Assembly: GCA_031262105.1 (NCBI GenBank)
Contig: JAISIH010000024.1
Location: 1 to 32,915 of the forward strand
Source: Ruminococcus sp.
GTDB lineage: Bacteria; Bacillota; Clostridia; Oscillospirales; Ruminococcaceae
Reading direction: 5' to 3'
DNA: 32,915 bases
Shown here: piece after piece, positions 15,514-23,420 of the stretch
Position numbering within the stretch: position 1 is the first letter of the stretch
Layout of the letters: the number at the start of each line of letters is the position of its first letter
The notes under the pieces: model-generated
Told to the model about the DNA's origin: nothing
Databases searched by the model: none
The model's input: only the letters and a program-made list of their open reading frames with translations
Position numbers and translations under genes: made by a program

Positions 15514-15900
15514 ATGGCTTGTTCATCTTGCAATTCGGGTTGCAATTCCGGCTGTAATTCCGGCTGTAATTCCGGCTGCGGCTGTAATAACGGCTGCGCT
15601 TCGGAATACTGCAACGGCTGTACAGACCCGATCTACTACAGAGTTGTCGGCGGCGACACATTCTACGCGCTTGCCGCAAAATTCGGCACAACCGTTGAGT
15701 GCATGATTGCCGAAAACCCCGGCGTTGCCCCGCTTAACCTCCTTGTCGGCACAACCCTTAAGATTTGCCGCGGCTCCGCGACAGGCGGTTGTTCTTCATG
15801 CGGTGATTGCGGCTGTTCTTCATGCGGCGGTTGCGGTTCAGGCTGTGGTTCGGGTTGCAGCTCCTGCGGAAGCGGTTGTTCGGGCTGGGTTCCTTATTAA
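15514..15900 (+). CDS. Cys-rich LysM protein, probable spore or envelope structural protein
   Basis: The 128 residues hold 22 cysteines. Residues 1-36 are built from repeated CNSG units, encoded by near-identical 12-bp DNA repeats from about 15530. Residues 41-85 form a LysM peptidoglycan/chitin-binding domain (YYRVVGGDTFYALAAKFG, then IAENPGV and LLVGTTLKIC). Residues 92-124 are again C/G/S repeats. There is no signal peptide. Cys-rich, signal-less proteins with LysM domains suggest a disulphide-crosslinked layer assembled from the mother cell, such as a spore coat; this is an inference supported by the adjacent sigK and the SigK-like promoter. AAAGGGG precedes the ATG. A metal-binding role is an alternative. 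Confidence 0.75.
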   Translation: MACSSCNSGCNSGCNSGCNSGCGCNNGCASEYCNGCTDPIYYRVVGGDTFYALAAKFGTTVECMIAENPGVAPLNLLVGTTLKICRGSATGGCSSCGDCGCSSCGGCGSGCGSGCSSCGSGCSGWVPY

Positions 15901-15945
15901 CAGTTTCGCCCGTATTACGTAAAAATTAAAAGCCGTTTAATATTA

Positions 15946-16000
15946 ATACAGACGGTATATTAACATAAAAGCCGTTCGCCTTTAACTATACCGTCTGTAT
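15946..16000. terminator. Bidirectional terminator-like inverted repeat
   Basis: ATACAGACGGTATA (15946-15959) and TATACCGTCTGTAT (15987-16000) are perfect 14-bp arms around a 27-nt loop. They lie between the convergent LysM and sigK genes. T-rich sequence follows on the plus side (ATTTTATTTT), and A/T-rich sequence flanks the other. Confidence 0.6.
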
Positions 16001-16003
16001 ATT

Positions 16004-16729
16004 TTATTTTAAGCCGTCGAGCCATTTCGCGTTGTCGAAACGCTTCTGGAGTTTTTGCAGGCACTTTTTTTCAATCCTTGATACATACGACCGCGAAATC
16101 CCGAGGCGTTCCGCGATTTCGCGCTGGGTTTCCTCGTTCCGCCCGCCCAAACCGTAGCGCATATAGATTATCTCGCGCTCGCGCGTCGTGAGTTCCTCCT
16201 CCATGAAGACGATTAGCTGGCGCGATTTTATGCTTAAGTCGATGTCTTCAACGATGTCGTTTTTTGTTGAGAGCTTATCTTCGAGGGTCTGCTTGTTGCC
16301 GTCTTTGTCCTCCTCGATAGGCTCTTCGGTCGAGGTTTCGCGCTGCATTTTCGTCTTAACGCGAATCTGCATCAGCATTTCGTTGGCGATGCATTTTGTC
16401 GCGTAGGTTGCGAAGCGGGTGTTCTTCCCGGCGTTGTAGGTACTCGCCGCCTTGAGAAGCGCGAAATAGCCGCACTCGTGGAGCGTCTCCGCGTCGACGT
16501 CCGAGGTGTAATACCGCTTCGCGATAAGCCCCACAAGCCGCATATTATGCATAATAATGTCGTTCCGAACCTTTATGTAGTCGGCGTGGGAAAGGGTCGG
16601 GTCGGCGAGCTTCGCGAAGGCTTCCGTCTCCTCCTCCGGGTCATATGGCTTCGGGAATTTTACATTATTTTCAATGTGAAGCGCGAAGAACAAAAAGTTT
16701 CCGAGAACAATCCTCAATAGTTCAAACAT
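16004..16729 (-). CDS. sigK: Sporulation sigma factor, SigK type
   Basis: The protein resembles Bacillus SigK, the late mother-cell sigma factor. It has a hydrophobic N-terminus (MFELLRIVLGNFLFFALHI) like the SigK pro-sequence, followed by NNVKFPKPYDPEEE. Region 2 (HNMRLVGLIAKRYY, FATYATKCIANEMLMQIR) is present, as is region 4 with the helix-turn-helix TQREIAERLGISRSYVSRIE. Two TTG/ATG starts are possible. The ATG at 16729 is preferred because GGGGG lies 5 nt before it, giving 241 residues. The gene is intact, with no sign of a skin-type insertion. SigE is the other candidate, but the N-terminus fits SigK better. Confidence 0.85.
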   Translation of the reverse strand: MFELLRIVLGNFLFFALHIENNVKFPKPYDPEEETEAFAKLADPTLSHADYIKVRNDIIMHNMRLVGLIAKRYYTSDVDAETLHECGYFALLKAASTYNAGKNTRFATYATKCIANEMLMQIRVKTKMQRETSTEEPIEEDKDGNKQTLEDKLSTKNDIVEDIDLSIKSRQLIVFMEEELTTREREIIYMRYGLGGRNEETQREIAERLGISRSYVSRIEKKCLQKLQKRFDNAKWLDGLK

Positions 16730-16773
16730 ACTAACCCCCAAATGTATATAAATTCCGCTTCTATCAATATATA

Positions 16774-16782
16774 CATTTTATG
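16774..16782 (-). promoter_or_regulatory. Candidate SigE/SigK-like -10 element for sigK
   Basis: On the minus strand CATAAAATG sits about 45 nt before the sigK ATG and is identical to the -10-like element of the LysM gene. CATAAAAT matches the Bacillus SigE -10 (CATACAnT) at all but one base, which would suit sigK transcription by SigE. I could not find a convincing -35. Confidence 0.3.
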
Positions 16783-16813
16783 TTAAAATGTGCTTGTACT
16801 ATTTCGGGGGAAT

Positions 16814-16838
16814 AAAAAAACCCGCTTTCGGCGGGCTT
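16814..16838 (-). terminator. Rho-independent terminator of the toxin-antitoxin operon
   Basis: Read on the minus strand, a GC-rich hairpin CCCGCCGAAAGCGGG (16821-16835) is followed by TTTTTTT (16814-16820). It lies just after the PIN-domain toxin stop codon. Confidence 0.85.
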
Positions 16839-16841
16839 TAA

Positions 16842-17246
16842 CTATGCTATCGACAGGTATTCATGCGGCGGGATTGCTTTTACAATCGTGTTATTATGTA
16901 ACTCTTTGTCGCGGGTTATTATATAATCAACTTTGTATTTTAACGCACATTGCACAATCAGCGCATCTTCAAAATCCGCAATCGGCAGTTTCATCGCGCT
17001 TTTGCAGGATTCCTCGTCAATCGCAGCAATATCAAAATTTGCAAGCAGATATTTAATCGCCCGACGCGCTTCCTGTATATTCGTATGTTTTGCGTAAAGG
17101 TAAAAAATGTCGGTCAGCGAATTTGCCGATATATAACATTTTATCTCTTTATTCTGTCCGCGGAGCATTATTTTTTCAACATCAGGATAAAAGGGGTCGC
17201 GTTTTTGTAGCAAATCTAAAACGACGTTCGTATCGAGTAAAATCAT
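16842..17246 (-). CDS. PIN-domain toxin of a VapBC-like module
   Basis: This 134-residue PIN-domain protein is a likely metal-dependent ribonuclease. It begins MILLDTNVVLDLL with the first catalytic Asp at residue 5. Further acidic residues fit the PIN site: Asp94 in DFEDALIV and Asp113 in YIITRDKEL. The ATG overlaps the stop of the upstream antitoxin by 4 nt (ATGA). Known VapC-like toxins cleave tRNA or rRNA; the target here is unknown. The pair is self-contained, with its own promoter and terminator. Confidence 0.88.
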   Translation of the reverse strand: MILLDTNVVLDLLQKRDPFYPDVEKIMLRGQNKEIKCYISANSLTDIFYLYAKHTNIQEARRAIKYLLANFDIAAIDEESCKSAMKLPIADFEDALIVQCALKYKVDYIITRDKELHNNTIVKAIPPHEYLSIA

Positions 17247-17470
17247 TCCCCTAAAATCCTCTTCATTCTCATTTCGTCAAGATCAATGTCCGGCGGAAGT
17301 GTTCCCATGAGATCGGAAATTGATGTGATTACTTCGGGGATTTTTTTGCATTGCCGGTTTTCAGACTCTGTCTTGAAGCGGGTTTGAAACGCGTTAAATA
17401 CCGAAACGAACGCGTCTAAATCGCTGTCGGGAATTAGATCAATTTCGTTTTTCAGATTTTCTCTCGTCAT
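17243..17470 (-). CDS. Antitoxin partner of the PIN-domain toxin
   Basis: About 75 residues from the ATG at 17470, which has AAGGAG at 17480-17485; the longer frame upstream would begin inside the promoter. It opens MTRENLKNEIDLIPDSDL and ends with PPDIDLDEMRMKRILGE, an acidic-then-basic C-terminal stretch of the kind that wraps toxins. I see no clear DNA-binding fold, though the N-terminal helices could dimerise. Its role is assigned mainly from its position: first gene, ATGA overlap with a PIN toxin. It may repress its own promoter together with the toxin. Confidence 0.75.
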   Translation of the reverse strand: MTRENLKNEIDLIPDSDLDAFVSVFNAFQTRFKTESENRQCKKIPEVITSISDLMGTLPPDIDLDEMRMKRILGE

Positions 17471-17491
17471 AAAAACCAACTCCTTAATGTT

Positions 17492-17538
17492 ATTATACCG
17501 CAAAACGACGCCTTTTGTCAATGCCTAAAAAAGGCATT
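17492..17538 (-). promoter_or_regulatory. Promoter of the toxin-antitoxin operon
   Basis: On the minus strand TTGACA (17516-17521) and TATAAT (17492-17497) are 18 nt apart. A 7-bp inverted repeat AATGCCT/AGGCATT (17520-17526 and 17532-17538) abuts the -35 and could be an operator or a weak end signal for the cyclophilin gene transcribed away from it. Confidence 0.75.
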
Positions 17539-18351
17539 TTACCCCTCATAAGGCACGATAGAAACATCCTCAATTAAAATCTGCGTGAGGGGTTTGTCGT
17601 TTGCGTCGGTCTGGGCGTTGCCGATTGCGCGGACAACGTCTAACCCCTCGAAAACCTGCCCGAAGACGGTATAAGAGCCGTCAAGGAAAGGCACTCCGCC
17701 CTTTTGGGCATACATTTCGGCGACATTTTTCGGGAGGGTTAAGCCGGTTTGATAAATGTCGGTAATGGTTACAACGTTTCCGGCGGCATCCTGATATGCA
17801 CCGCCGTTGACGTAGCCGTCGGGGGTGTTCACGATGTAAAATTGGCTGCCGTTTGTGGAAGTTCCTTGGCTGTTTGCGTAGGCAATCGCGCCGGAAAAGT
17901 GGAAAAGCCCCTCGGGGATTCCGCCCTCGAAGTCGTCGCCCCACATACTCGTTCCGCCGGTGCCGTCGCCGCGCGGGTCGCCGCCTTGGTTCATGAAGTC
18001 TTTTATGACACGATGGAAGATTAGCTCATCATAATAGTCGATATTTGAAAGCCCGACGAAGTTCTCGACGCCTTTTGCGGCTTCATTGGGGAACAGCTTA
18101 ATCTTAATTGTACCGTAGTCTTTCACGGTCATGACTGCGATATTCTCGCCGACTTCGGGCATGATGAAATTTTTTATCTCGACGTCGTCGGTGAGGTTTA
18201 CGTTTATGTCCGCCGTTTGAGTGTCTTCGGCAAGCCCGGTTAAGGCAGCTTCGTCGCGATTCTCTCCAACGGTGCTGTCGCCCTTGCAAGCGGTAAGGCA
18301 AAGAGCAATTGAAAAGATTACTGCGGCAAGTTTTAAGAAGTGTTTTTTCAT
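17539..18351 (-). CDS. Cyclophilin-type peptidyl-prolyl isomerase lipoprotein
   Basis: This 270-residue protein isomerises X-Pro bonds, probably to fold exported proteins on the outer side of the membrane. The signal peptide MKKHFLKLAAVIFSIALCL leads to the lipobox LTAC (Cys22). The cyclophilin domain shows FHRVIKDFMNQGGDPRGDGT, which includes the catalytic Arg, then AIAYANSQG and GSQFYIV, and ends with VFGQVFEGLDVV. The ATG at 18351 was chosen over a frame starting 15 nt upstream because GGAG and the signal peptide fit it. Confidence 0.93.
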   Translation of the reverse strand: MKKHFLKLAAVIFSIALCLTACKGDSTVGENRDEAALTGLAEDTQTADINVNLTDDVEIKNFIMPEVGENIAVMTVKDYGTIKIKLFPNEAAKGVENFVGLSNIDYYDELIFHRVIKDFMNQGGDPRGDGTGGTSMWGDDFEGGIPEGLFHFSGAIAYANSQGTSTNGSQFYIVNTPDGYVNGGAYQDAAGNVVTITDIYQTGLTLPKNVAEMYAQKGGVPFLDGSYTVFGQVFEGLDVVRAIGNAQTDANDKPLTQILIEDVSIVPYEG

Positions 18352-18402
18352 TATTTTTAACTCCAATAAAAAAAGAATTAAGGTATGTATGAAAGACTAA
18401 AT

Positions 18403-18485
18403 AAAATGATTTGACATAAAAAGTCTTTGCGGGGGGTTTGGGGGGAGCTTTCCTCAGAAAGCTCCCCCCAACGCATCTCCCAACG
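18403..18485 (-). repeat. G/C-run hairpin intergenic element, copy 2
   Basis: The element begins immediately after the stop of the minus-strand diguanylate cyclase gene. A perfect 13-bp stem (GGGGGGAGCTTTC at 18440-18452 with GAAAGCTCCCCCC at 18457-18469) has a 4-nt loop. It is flanked by CGTTGGG runs on one side and AAACCCCCCGCAAAGACTTTT then GTCAAATCATTTT on the other (read on the minus strand; ends at AAAATGATTTGAC, 18403-18415). It is nearly identical to copy 3 at 30939-31011 in opposite orientation and shares its ends with copy 1. Confidence 0.8.
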
Positions 18486-20534
18486 TTACTCCCGGTCGAT
18501 AGGCTTAGGTGTGACCTCAGCGGGCGGGGGGGTGTCGTCTTTTTGGGCGTAGGCGAAGGCGGATTTGCCGTGTTTTTTGATGTTGTACATGGCGGCGTCG
18601 GCGGCGGCGATTACTTCTTCGGTGTTTTTGCCGGACTCGTGGAGGAAGCTTATACCGACGCTACAGTGAACGGCGAGTTTTTGCCCTGTTGAGTCGGAGA
18701 TAAAGCCGCGGGAGAGGATGTCGATTACTTCTTGGGCTACGGAGCCGGCGTCGGAGTAGAGGGTAAGCTTTGTGAGGCAGCTTACGAACTCGTCGCCGCC
18801 GAAGCGGCCGGCGAAGCCTCGCTCGAAAGTAATTTCCTTGAGGGTGTCGGCGGTAAACTTAAGCACCTCGTCACCGCAGGCGTGGCTGTAGTCGTCGTTG
18901 AAGTGTTTGAAGTCGTCGAGGTCTATGAAGAGAACGGCGGCGAGATCTTTGCGGTGGTAGGTGTTCTCGATAGTCTCGGAGAGGGTTTTTAGGAAAGTTT
19001 CGCGGTTGTAGATTTGAGTGAGGGCATCGTAAGAAGCACGCTGGAGAAGCGACATTTTTGACTTCTTGTCTTTGTCGATATCGACGATAACGCCGATAAT
19101 TTTCGAGGGATTTTCGTTACGGTCGAAAAATTTCGTAGCCTTAATCATAACCCAAGAGAAATCGCCGTAGAGGTTTTTGATACGATATTCGACGTCGATA
19201 AAGTTCGCTTCTTTGAGGATTGCGTCCATGTCGCCGAGATATTTTTCCTTGTCGTCCTTGTGGACGCGGATTTTATAGATAAAGCTCTCTTCGATCGTGT
19301 TGTCTTTGGGGCGGAAAGAGAATTTCTTGTTGAAATTTTTCGACATTTCGACGGAGGAATTTTTGAGGTCGATTGTGAAGACGATGTTGTTCGTCATCTC
19401 AACCATTGTTTCGTACTTGAGTTCGCCCTCGGCGATGCGGTCGAAAAGGTCGTTGAGGCTGTCGCGGAGGGTGTCGAATTCGTCCTTGTGGTCGGAGAAA
19501 GCTATTCTGCTTGCGACATCGCCGCCGGAAGTTTTTCTGGCAAGGATATTCATTATTATTCCGAGCGGGTTTAAGAAATATACGCCGATAAAGATAAGCC
19601 CGGCGGTGCCGAAAATAAGCAGGAAGATTTGAAGCGGAACATTTGAGACGTTTAAGTTAATGCGGTTTGTGAAGGCTTTGTGGTCGGTGCTTGAAAGGAA
19701 GACCCAGCCTGCCTTCGGCACTTCCGACATTGCGAAAATACGGCTCTTTCCGGAACCTTCCGCGATAAAGGGAGCGACAACTTCGCCCGGGTTATCGGTC
19801 GAGAAAAGATAATCCATCTTTTGGGAAATCGCACTCACATAAGGGGCGAACTCGACGTTTTTGTCAACCATATTAAAGACAGCCGAAAAGTCGTAGACGA
19901 TAAGGTCGTTTTCGGAGTCGGAGAGGGCAAGGGTTGTAGAAACGTCTGTGTCGGTATTCGAGATGATGCCTTCGAGTTTGGTTGTGTAAAAAATCTCGTA
20001 AAGCACTCCGATAATTGTATTATTTTCGGAATAAATGTTCGTAACAAGCGTGAAGGACGGGCGGATAACACCGTTCGCGTTCTCATAAGGGTCGAAGCCG
20101 GATATGCCCGGGTTGCCGGAAAGGTCGCTGTAATTTTCCTTGCTGTTCCCGACATTATATGGAAGCGTCGAGGACAAGACCATTCCGTTCTCGCCGATAA
20201 TCATGACTTCGACGAGTTCGGGGATATAGAGGGAGAGATTTTTAAGCCGGTTTTCGGTGTATGAAGTCAGATCGGCAGAAGCCCCCCCGGAAACGGCGGC
20301 GGCTGTGAAATCCTTAATCTGCGAATCCGCGACGATATCGGCGGCGAAGCCTTCAATCTCTTCTATATATGTAGTAACAGCGGTCGCATGGGAGACGGCG
20401 GAGGAATTGAGGTAATTAATACCGTCGTCAAACGCCGCTTCCTTCGCTATATTATTTGAAGTTATGCTGATAATAATTCCGGGCAGAAGCAGGCACACGA
20501 GGGCAAGCGCAATTACTTTTATCTGCAGAGTCAA
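18486..20534 (-). CDS. Membrane-bound diguanylate cyclase with extracellular sensor and PAS domain
   Basis: The 682 residues contain a TM helix at about 5-27 and an extracellular Cache-like sensor at about 30-300. A second TM helix lies near 305-325, with a HAMP-like linker behind it, and a PAS domain covers roughly 375-490. The GGDEF domain (about 510-665) has the intact active-site motif RFGGDEF (GGDEF at 579-583). It therefore probably makes cyclic-di-GMP from GTP in response to an outside signal. No RxxD inhibitory site is visible at the usual place upstream of GGDEF, and there is no EAL domain. The TTG start at 20534 is supported by GGAGG at 20544-20548. Confidence 0.9.
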   Translation of the reverse strand: MTLQIKVIALALVCLLLPGIIISITSNNIAKEAAFDDGINYLNSSAVSHATAVTTYIEEIEGFAADIVADSQIKDFTAAAVSGGASADLTSYTENRLKNLSLYIPELVEVMIIGENGMVLSSTLPYNVGNSKENYSDLSGNPGISGFDPYENANGVIRPSFTLVTNIYSENNTIIGVLYEIFYTTKLEGIISNTDTDVSTTLALSDSENDLIVYDFSAVFNMVDKNVEFAPYVSAISQKMDYLFSTDNPGEVVAPFIAEGSGKSRIFAMSEVPKAGWVFLSSTDHKAFTNRINLNVSNVPLQIFLLIFGTAGLIFIGVYFLNPLGIIMNILARKTSGGDVASRIAFSDHKDEFDTLRDSLNDLFDRIAEGELKYETMVEMTNNIVFTIDLKNSSVEMSKNFNKKFSFRPKDNTIEESFIYKIRVHKDDKEKYLGDMDAILKEANFIDVEYRIKNLYGDFSWVMIKATKFFDRNENPSKIIGVIVDIDKDKKSKMSLLQRASYDALTQIYNRETFLKTLSETIENTYHRKDLAAVLFIDLDDFKHFNDDYSHACGDEVLKFTADTLKEITFERGFAGRFGGDEFVSCLTKLTLYSDAGSVAQEVIDILSRGFISDSTGQKLAVHCSVGISFLHESGKNTEEVIAAADAAMYNIKKHGKSAFAYAQKDDTPPPAEVTPKPIDRE

Positions 20535-20602
20535 AGCTCCCTACCTCCGAATTTCTTGTTTCTAATTAAAACCTTATTTTGGATTATAAGACGTCAATTA
20601 AT

Positions 20603-20631
20603 ATTTTAATATTTTATTTTTGATTTGTAAA
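20603..20631 (-). promoter_or_regulatory. Possible promoter for the diguanylate cyclase gene
   Basis: TTTACA (20626-20631) and TAAAAT (20603-20608) on the minus strand are 17 nt apart, giving a leader of about 60 nt. The whole 20535-20722 gap is AT-rich with several overlapping -10-like strings, so this choice is tentative. Confidence 0.35.
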
Positions 20632-20722
20632 TAGGTTTTTGAATGTTTTGTAAAAGCTCCACAAAAATATTAATATTTTTTGGTTACTATATACAACAGT
20701 TTATATACAAAGCGTTAAAACT

Positions 20723-22678
20723 TTATGAACGGAAGATTGTGAAAATAACATAAGCGAAAACTCCGATAACGCCGAATATAAGCACAATTCCGATAATGCG
20801 GATTATAAGCGGAATTTCGCTGCCGGGTTCTTCCGGGGACACCGGCGCGGAGATCGTTGTTACGGGTTCGGTAGATGCCGGGGCAATTGTCGCGGCGGAA
20901 GTTTCGGTCGTCTCTTCGGCGGTAATTGTTACGCCATAAGGGTCGGTCACGGCGGGGGTTGTGGTTGTGTTTTGTTCCTCCGATATGGGAGCAGTTGTAA
21001 CCGCGCCGGGGTGGGGTATGCCGGTGAATTCAAACATATAAACCGAAAGGGGCGGCACTTCATATTCAAAGATGTTGCTTGAGACAACCGCATCTTCATC
21101 GTAGCGGTCGGTTATCTCGGGGCTTTCGGAATCGAAGCCGAAAATCCGCACGGTGTCGTAATCGCTGTTCGCGAAAAGCAGAAAATGCGCGGTTTCGGGG
21201 GCGTCCGTCTTGTTTATATAACAGACGGTGAGGGTCGAGTCGTTGACAGCCCCGGTCGAGGCGTAGACGGCGGAATTGCCGCTGTTTTCGGCTGTTACCG
21301 CGACTGGTCCGTACGCGCTTCCTGCGCCGTCATAATCGGTGTAAATTTCAAGCCCGGCGGACTCAAAATCATAGGCGTCCTGCGATTTTGACAAGCCCGC
21401 GAAATATACGCCGTTTTCGGAGAAGATGCCGAGGGTATCTGCGACGGCGATCCCTCCGCTCGAGTTCCCGCCGCCGCCGAAGCCGTATTCGGAAAAACCA
21501 AGCTTTGTCCCGGGATAAAACATACGGATTGAGGCTTGAAGCGTCGGGAGGAGGGGGGTATACGCCTTGTAAGTTACGGCGGTGCGGCTCGACTCTGTGT
21601 AGGAGCTGTCCCAGAAAAGGCGCGGCGCGTCAATTCGGGCGGCGTTTGCGGAAGCAGACTCGCTCCCTATGACGGATGCGCCGGTGTCGGTCTCTGCTTC
21701 TGTAAAATACTGTAAATCGAGGACGTCAAGGAGCCGTTCGCCGGAAAGCCTTGAAGCCTCCCTCATACGGTCTAAGAAGAAGTCGATAAACCAGCTGTAC
21801 TGGTCGGAATGAGGCTCCCAATCGGTGCTGTTTGAAAGGTTAATGAAGCTCTCGAGGCCCCGTATGCCCGGGGCGAATATATCCGCTTTCGGGTCGATCT
21901 GCCGCACCATCCTTGCGCCTTCGGAAATGTCCGCCGCAAGTGCCTGTGCAGTAAGCTTTCTAAGCTCTAACGCGGGGAATTCGCCCGAGAGTGCTTCCGG
22001 CTCGCTCCCCAAAAAATAGCCGGTTACGCCGCCGATATGGGTGCCGTCGGGGGCGGTTATGTCTGCGGCTTTGTCGCCGAAGCGGTTTATCATATAAGCA
22101 ATATATTCGTCGTTATAGACGAAGCCGTCACTCTTTTCGGGGGTTAAGAGATATTCGCTGCCTTGGTTTTTTCGGTCAAGGAGCGGGACAAACCTGCCCG
22201 AATCGTAGCTGTAGACTGTGCCGTCGGTATCGGCGGCGGCATAGCCCGACATCGGAATTGAAAGGAACCGCCCCGGAATCCCGAGGGAGGCGGCATTGTC
22301 CATAAACGCAGACGGATAAAGCGCGGTTACGCTGTAGTCTGTGTCTGCGCCGCCCTCCGCCGACATGAATATATTTGCGTTGCCGTTGTTCGCACCGGTG
22401 TTCGCCGCGTCAAGTTCCCAGTTATAGGTATCAATAAACGCGCCGTGCTGTTTCACCGCCTTGACGGCTATGTCGGGGCCGCCGGAATTGTCGTTTATAC
22501 CATATATATAGGGGCTGATGTTGACCCGCCCGCGCGAAGTGTCGATTATAACGCTTACGAGGCGCGGCGCGGCAGAAACTTCCGTCAGCGAAAAGATATT
22601 CAGGCATATTAAAAGCGCGGCGAAAATCCGAAAGAATCGCCCTGCTCTTTTATGAATATTTTTCCGCAAGTTCCTCAA
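20723..22678 (-). CDS. GH44-like glycoside hydrolase, membrane-anchored
   Basis: GH44 enzymes are endo-acting beta-glucanases/xyloglucanases. The mature part starts after a signal peptide ending VSA and has ISPYIYGIND, then DTYNWELDAANTG, matching the GH44 N-terminal signature loosely. Its Arg and GGN positions are altered. YFLGSEPEAL carries the likely acid/base Glu (about residue 226 from the TTG start), and KLGFSEYGFGGG carries the nucleophile Glu (about 397). A Thr/Pro-rich linker leads to a C-terminal TM helix (IPLIIRIIGIVLIFGVIGVF), so the enzyme is held on the cell surface. The TTG at 22678 has GGAGG at 22690-22694 and overlaps hisA by 29 nt. No carbohydrate-binding module is seen. Confidence 0.75.
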   Translation of the reverse strand: MRNLRKNIHKRAGRFFRIFAALLICLNIFSLTEVSAAPRLVSVIIDTSRGRVNISPYIYGINDNSGGPDIAVKAVKQHGAFIDTYNWELDAANTGANNGNANIFMSAEGGADTDYSVTALYPSAFMDNAASLGIPGRFLSIPMSGYAAADTDGTVYSYDSGRFVPLLDRKNQGSEYLLTPEKSDGFVYNDEYIAYMINRFGDKAADITAPDGTHIGGVTGYFLGSEPEALSGEFPALELRKLTAQALAADISEGARMVRQIDPKADIFAPGIRGLESFINLSNSTDWEPHSDQYSWFIDFFLDRMREASRLSGERLLDVLDLQYFTEAETDTGASVIGSESASANAARIDAPRLFWDSSYTESSRTAVTYKAYTPLLPTLQASIRMFYPGTKLGFSEYGFGGGGNSSGGIAVADTLGIFSENGVYFAGLSKSQDAYDFESAGLEIYTDYDGAGSAYGPVAVTAENSGNSAVYASTGAVNDSTLTVCYINKTDAPETAHFLLFANSDYDTVRIFGFDSESPEITDRYDEDAVVSSNIFEYEVPPLSVYMFEFTGIPHPGAVTTAPISEEQNTTTTPAVTDPYGVTITAEETTETSAATIAPASTEPVTTISAPVSPEEPGSEIPLIIRIIGIVLIFGVIGVFAYVIFTIFRS

Positions 22679-23420
22679 ACTTAAGTTTTCCTCCGAATAT
22701 ATCGAGTGCCGAACCAACCGTAAAATCTAATCCTGCGTTCGACAGGTATTCTGCATCATTTAAGCATCTGATGCCGCCCGCATATGTTACGGGGAAGTTC
22801 CATTTACACATAAACTGATACAAAAGATTTGCAAGATTTTTATCAATTCCATGTTTTTTACCCTCTTTGTCAACGGCGTGGATTAGAAATTCTTTGCAGT
22901 ACGGTATAAGCCCGGCAATATTATCAGAATTAATGGATATATTTGATATTCTTCGCCATCTTTCAGTAGTTATACGATATTCATCGCCAATTTCACGAAC
23001 GGATAAGTCTAAAATCAAACGTTCGGGCGTAACAAGGGTTGAAATTTTTTCGAGTTTTTCGAGACTTATCTTACCACCGTTAAATATATAGCTTGTCACA
23101 ATATCGGCACTGGCTTCCGGAAACTCCAATGCGTTAGAAACATCAATTCCGCCGCCGATAGACATACCGCCGGGGAAGACAGCAAGGGCTTCTTTCGCCG
23201 CCTTAACCCCCGCGTCATATTCGGGCGTACCGCGCTTGTTGAGGATAATAATATGCCCGCCCGGGAGGTTATGCTTTTTATAAAGCCCCGCATAATACGC
23301 CGCGTTTTTCTCCGAAACGAAATTTTCAACGGCAGAACTGTCTGTTAACTCGCCGCCGACAATCTGTTTTACAACGCCGCCGTGAATATCAATGCAGGGG
23401 CGGAAAAGTCCCTTAGCCAT
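22650..23420 (-). CDS. hisA: ProFAR isomerase HisA, eukaryotic (HIS6) type
   Basis: HisA isomerises ProFAR to PRFAR in histidine synthesis. The 256 residues begin with FRPCIDIHGGVVKQIVGG, characteristic of the fungal/plant HIS6 type rather than of common bacterial HisA. GGHIIIL, MSIGGGIDVSNAL, LDLSVRE, FLIHAVDKEG and TYAGGIR follow along the TIM barrel. The gene is apart from any other his biosynthesis gene here and overlaps nth by 8 nt, so it is either a transferred or a relocated copy. Whether it replaces the standard hisA cannot be judged from this window. Confidence 0.85.
   Translation of the reverse strand: MAKGLFRPCIDIHGGVVKQIVGGELTDSSAVENFVSEKNAAYYAGLYKKHNLPGGHIIILNKRGTPEYDAGVKAAKEALAVFPGGMSIGGGIDVSNALEFPEASADIVTSYIFNGGKISLEKLEKISTLVTPERLILDLSVREIGDEYRITTERWRRISNISINSDNIAGLIPYCKEFLIHAVDKEGKKHGIDKNLANLLYQFMCKWNFPVTYAGGIRCLNDAEYLSNAGLDFTVGSALDIFGGKLKFEELAEKYS

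Noticed and set aside
16004-16729. skin-type interruption of sigK
   Set aside because: The reading frame is continuous from the hydrophobic N-terminus to the C-terminal helix-turn-helix, and no recombinase gene is nearby.
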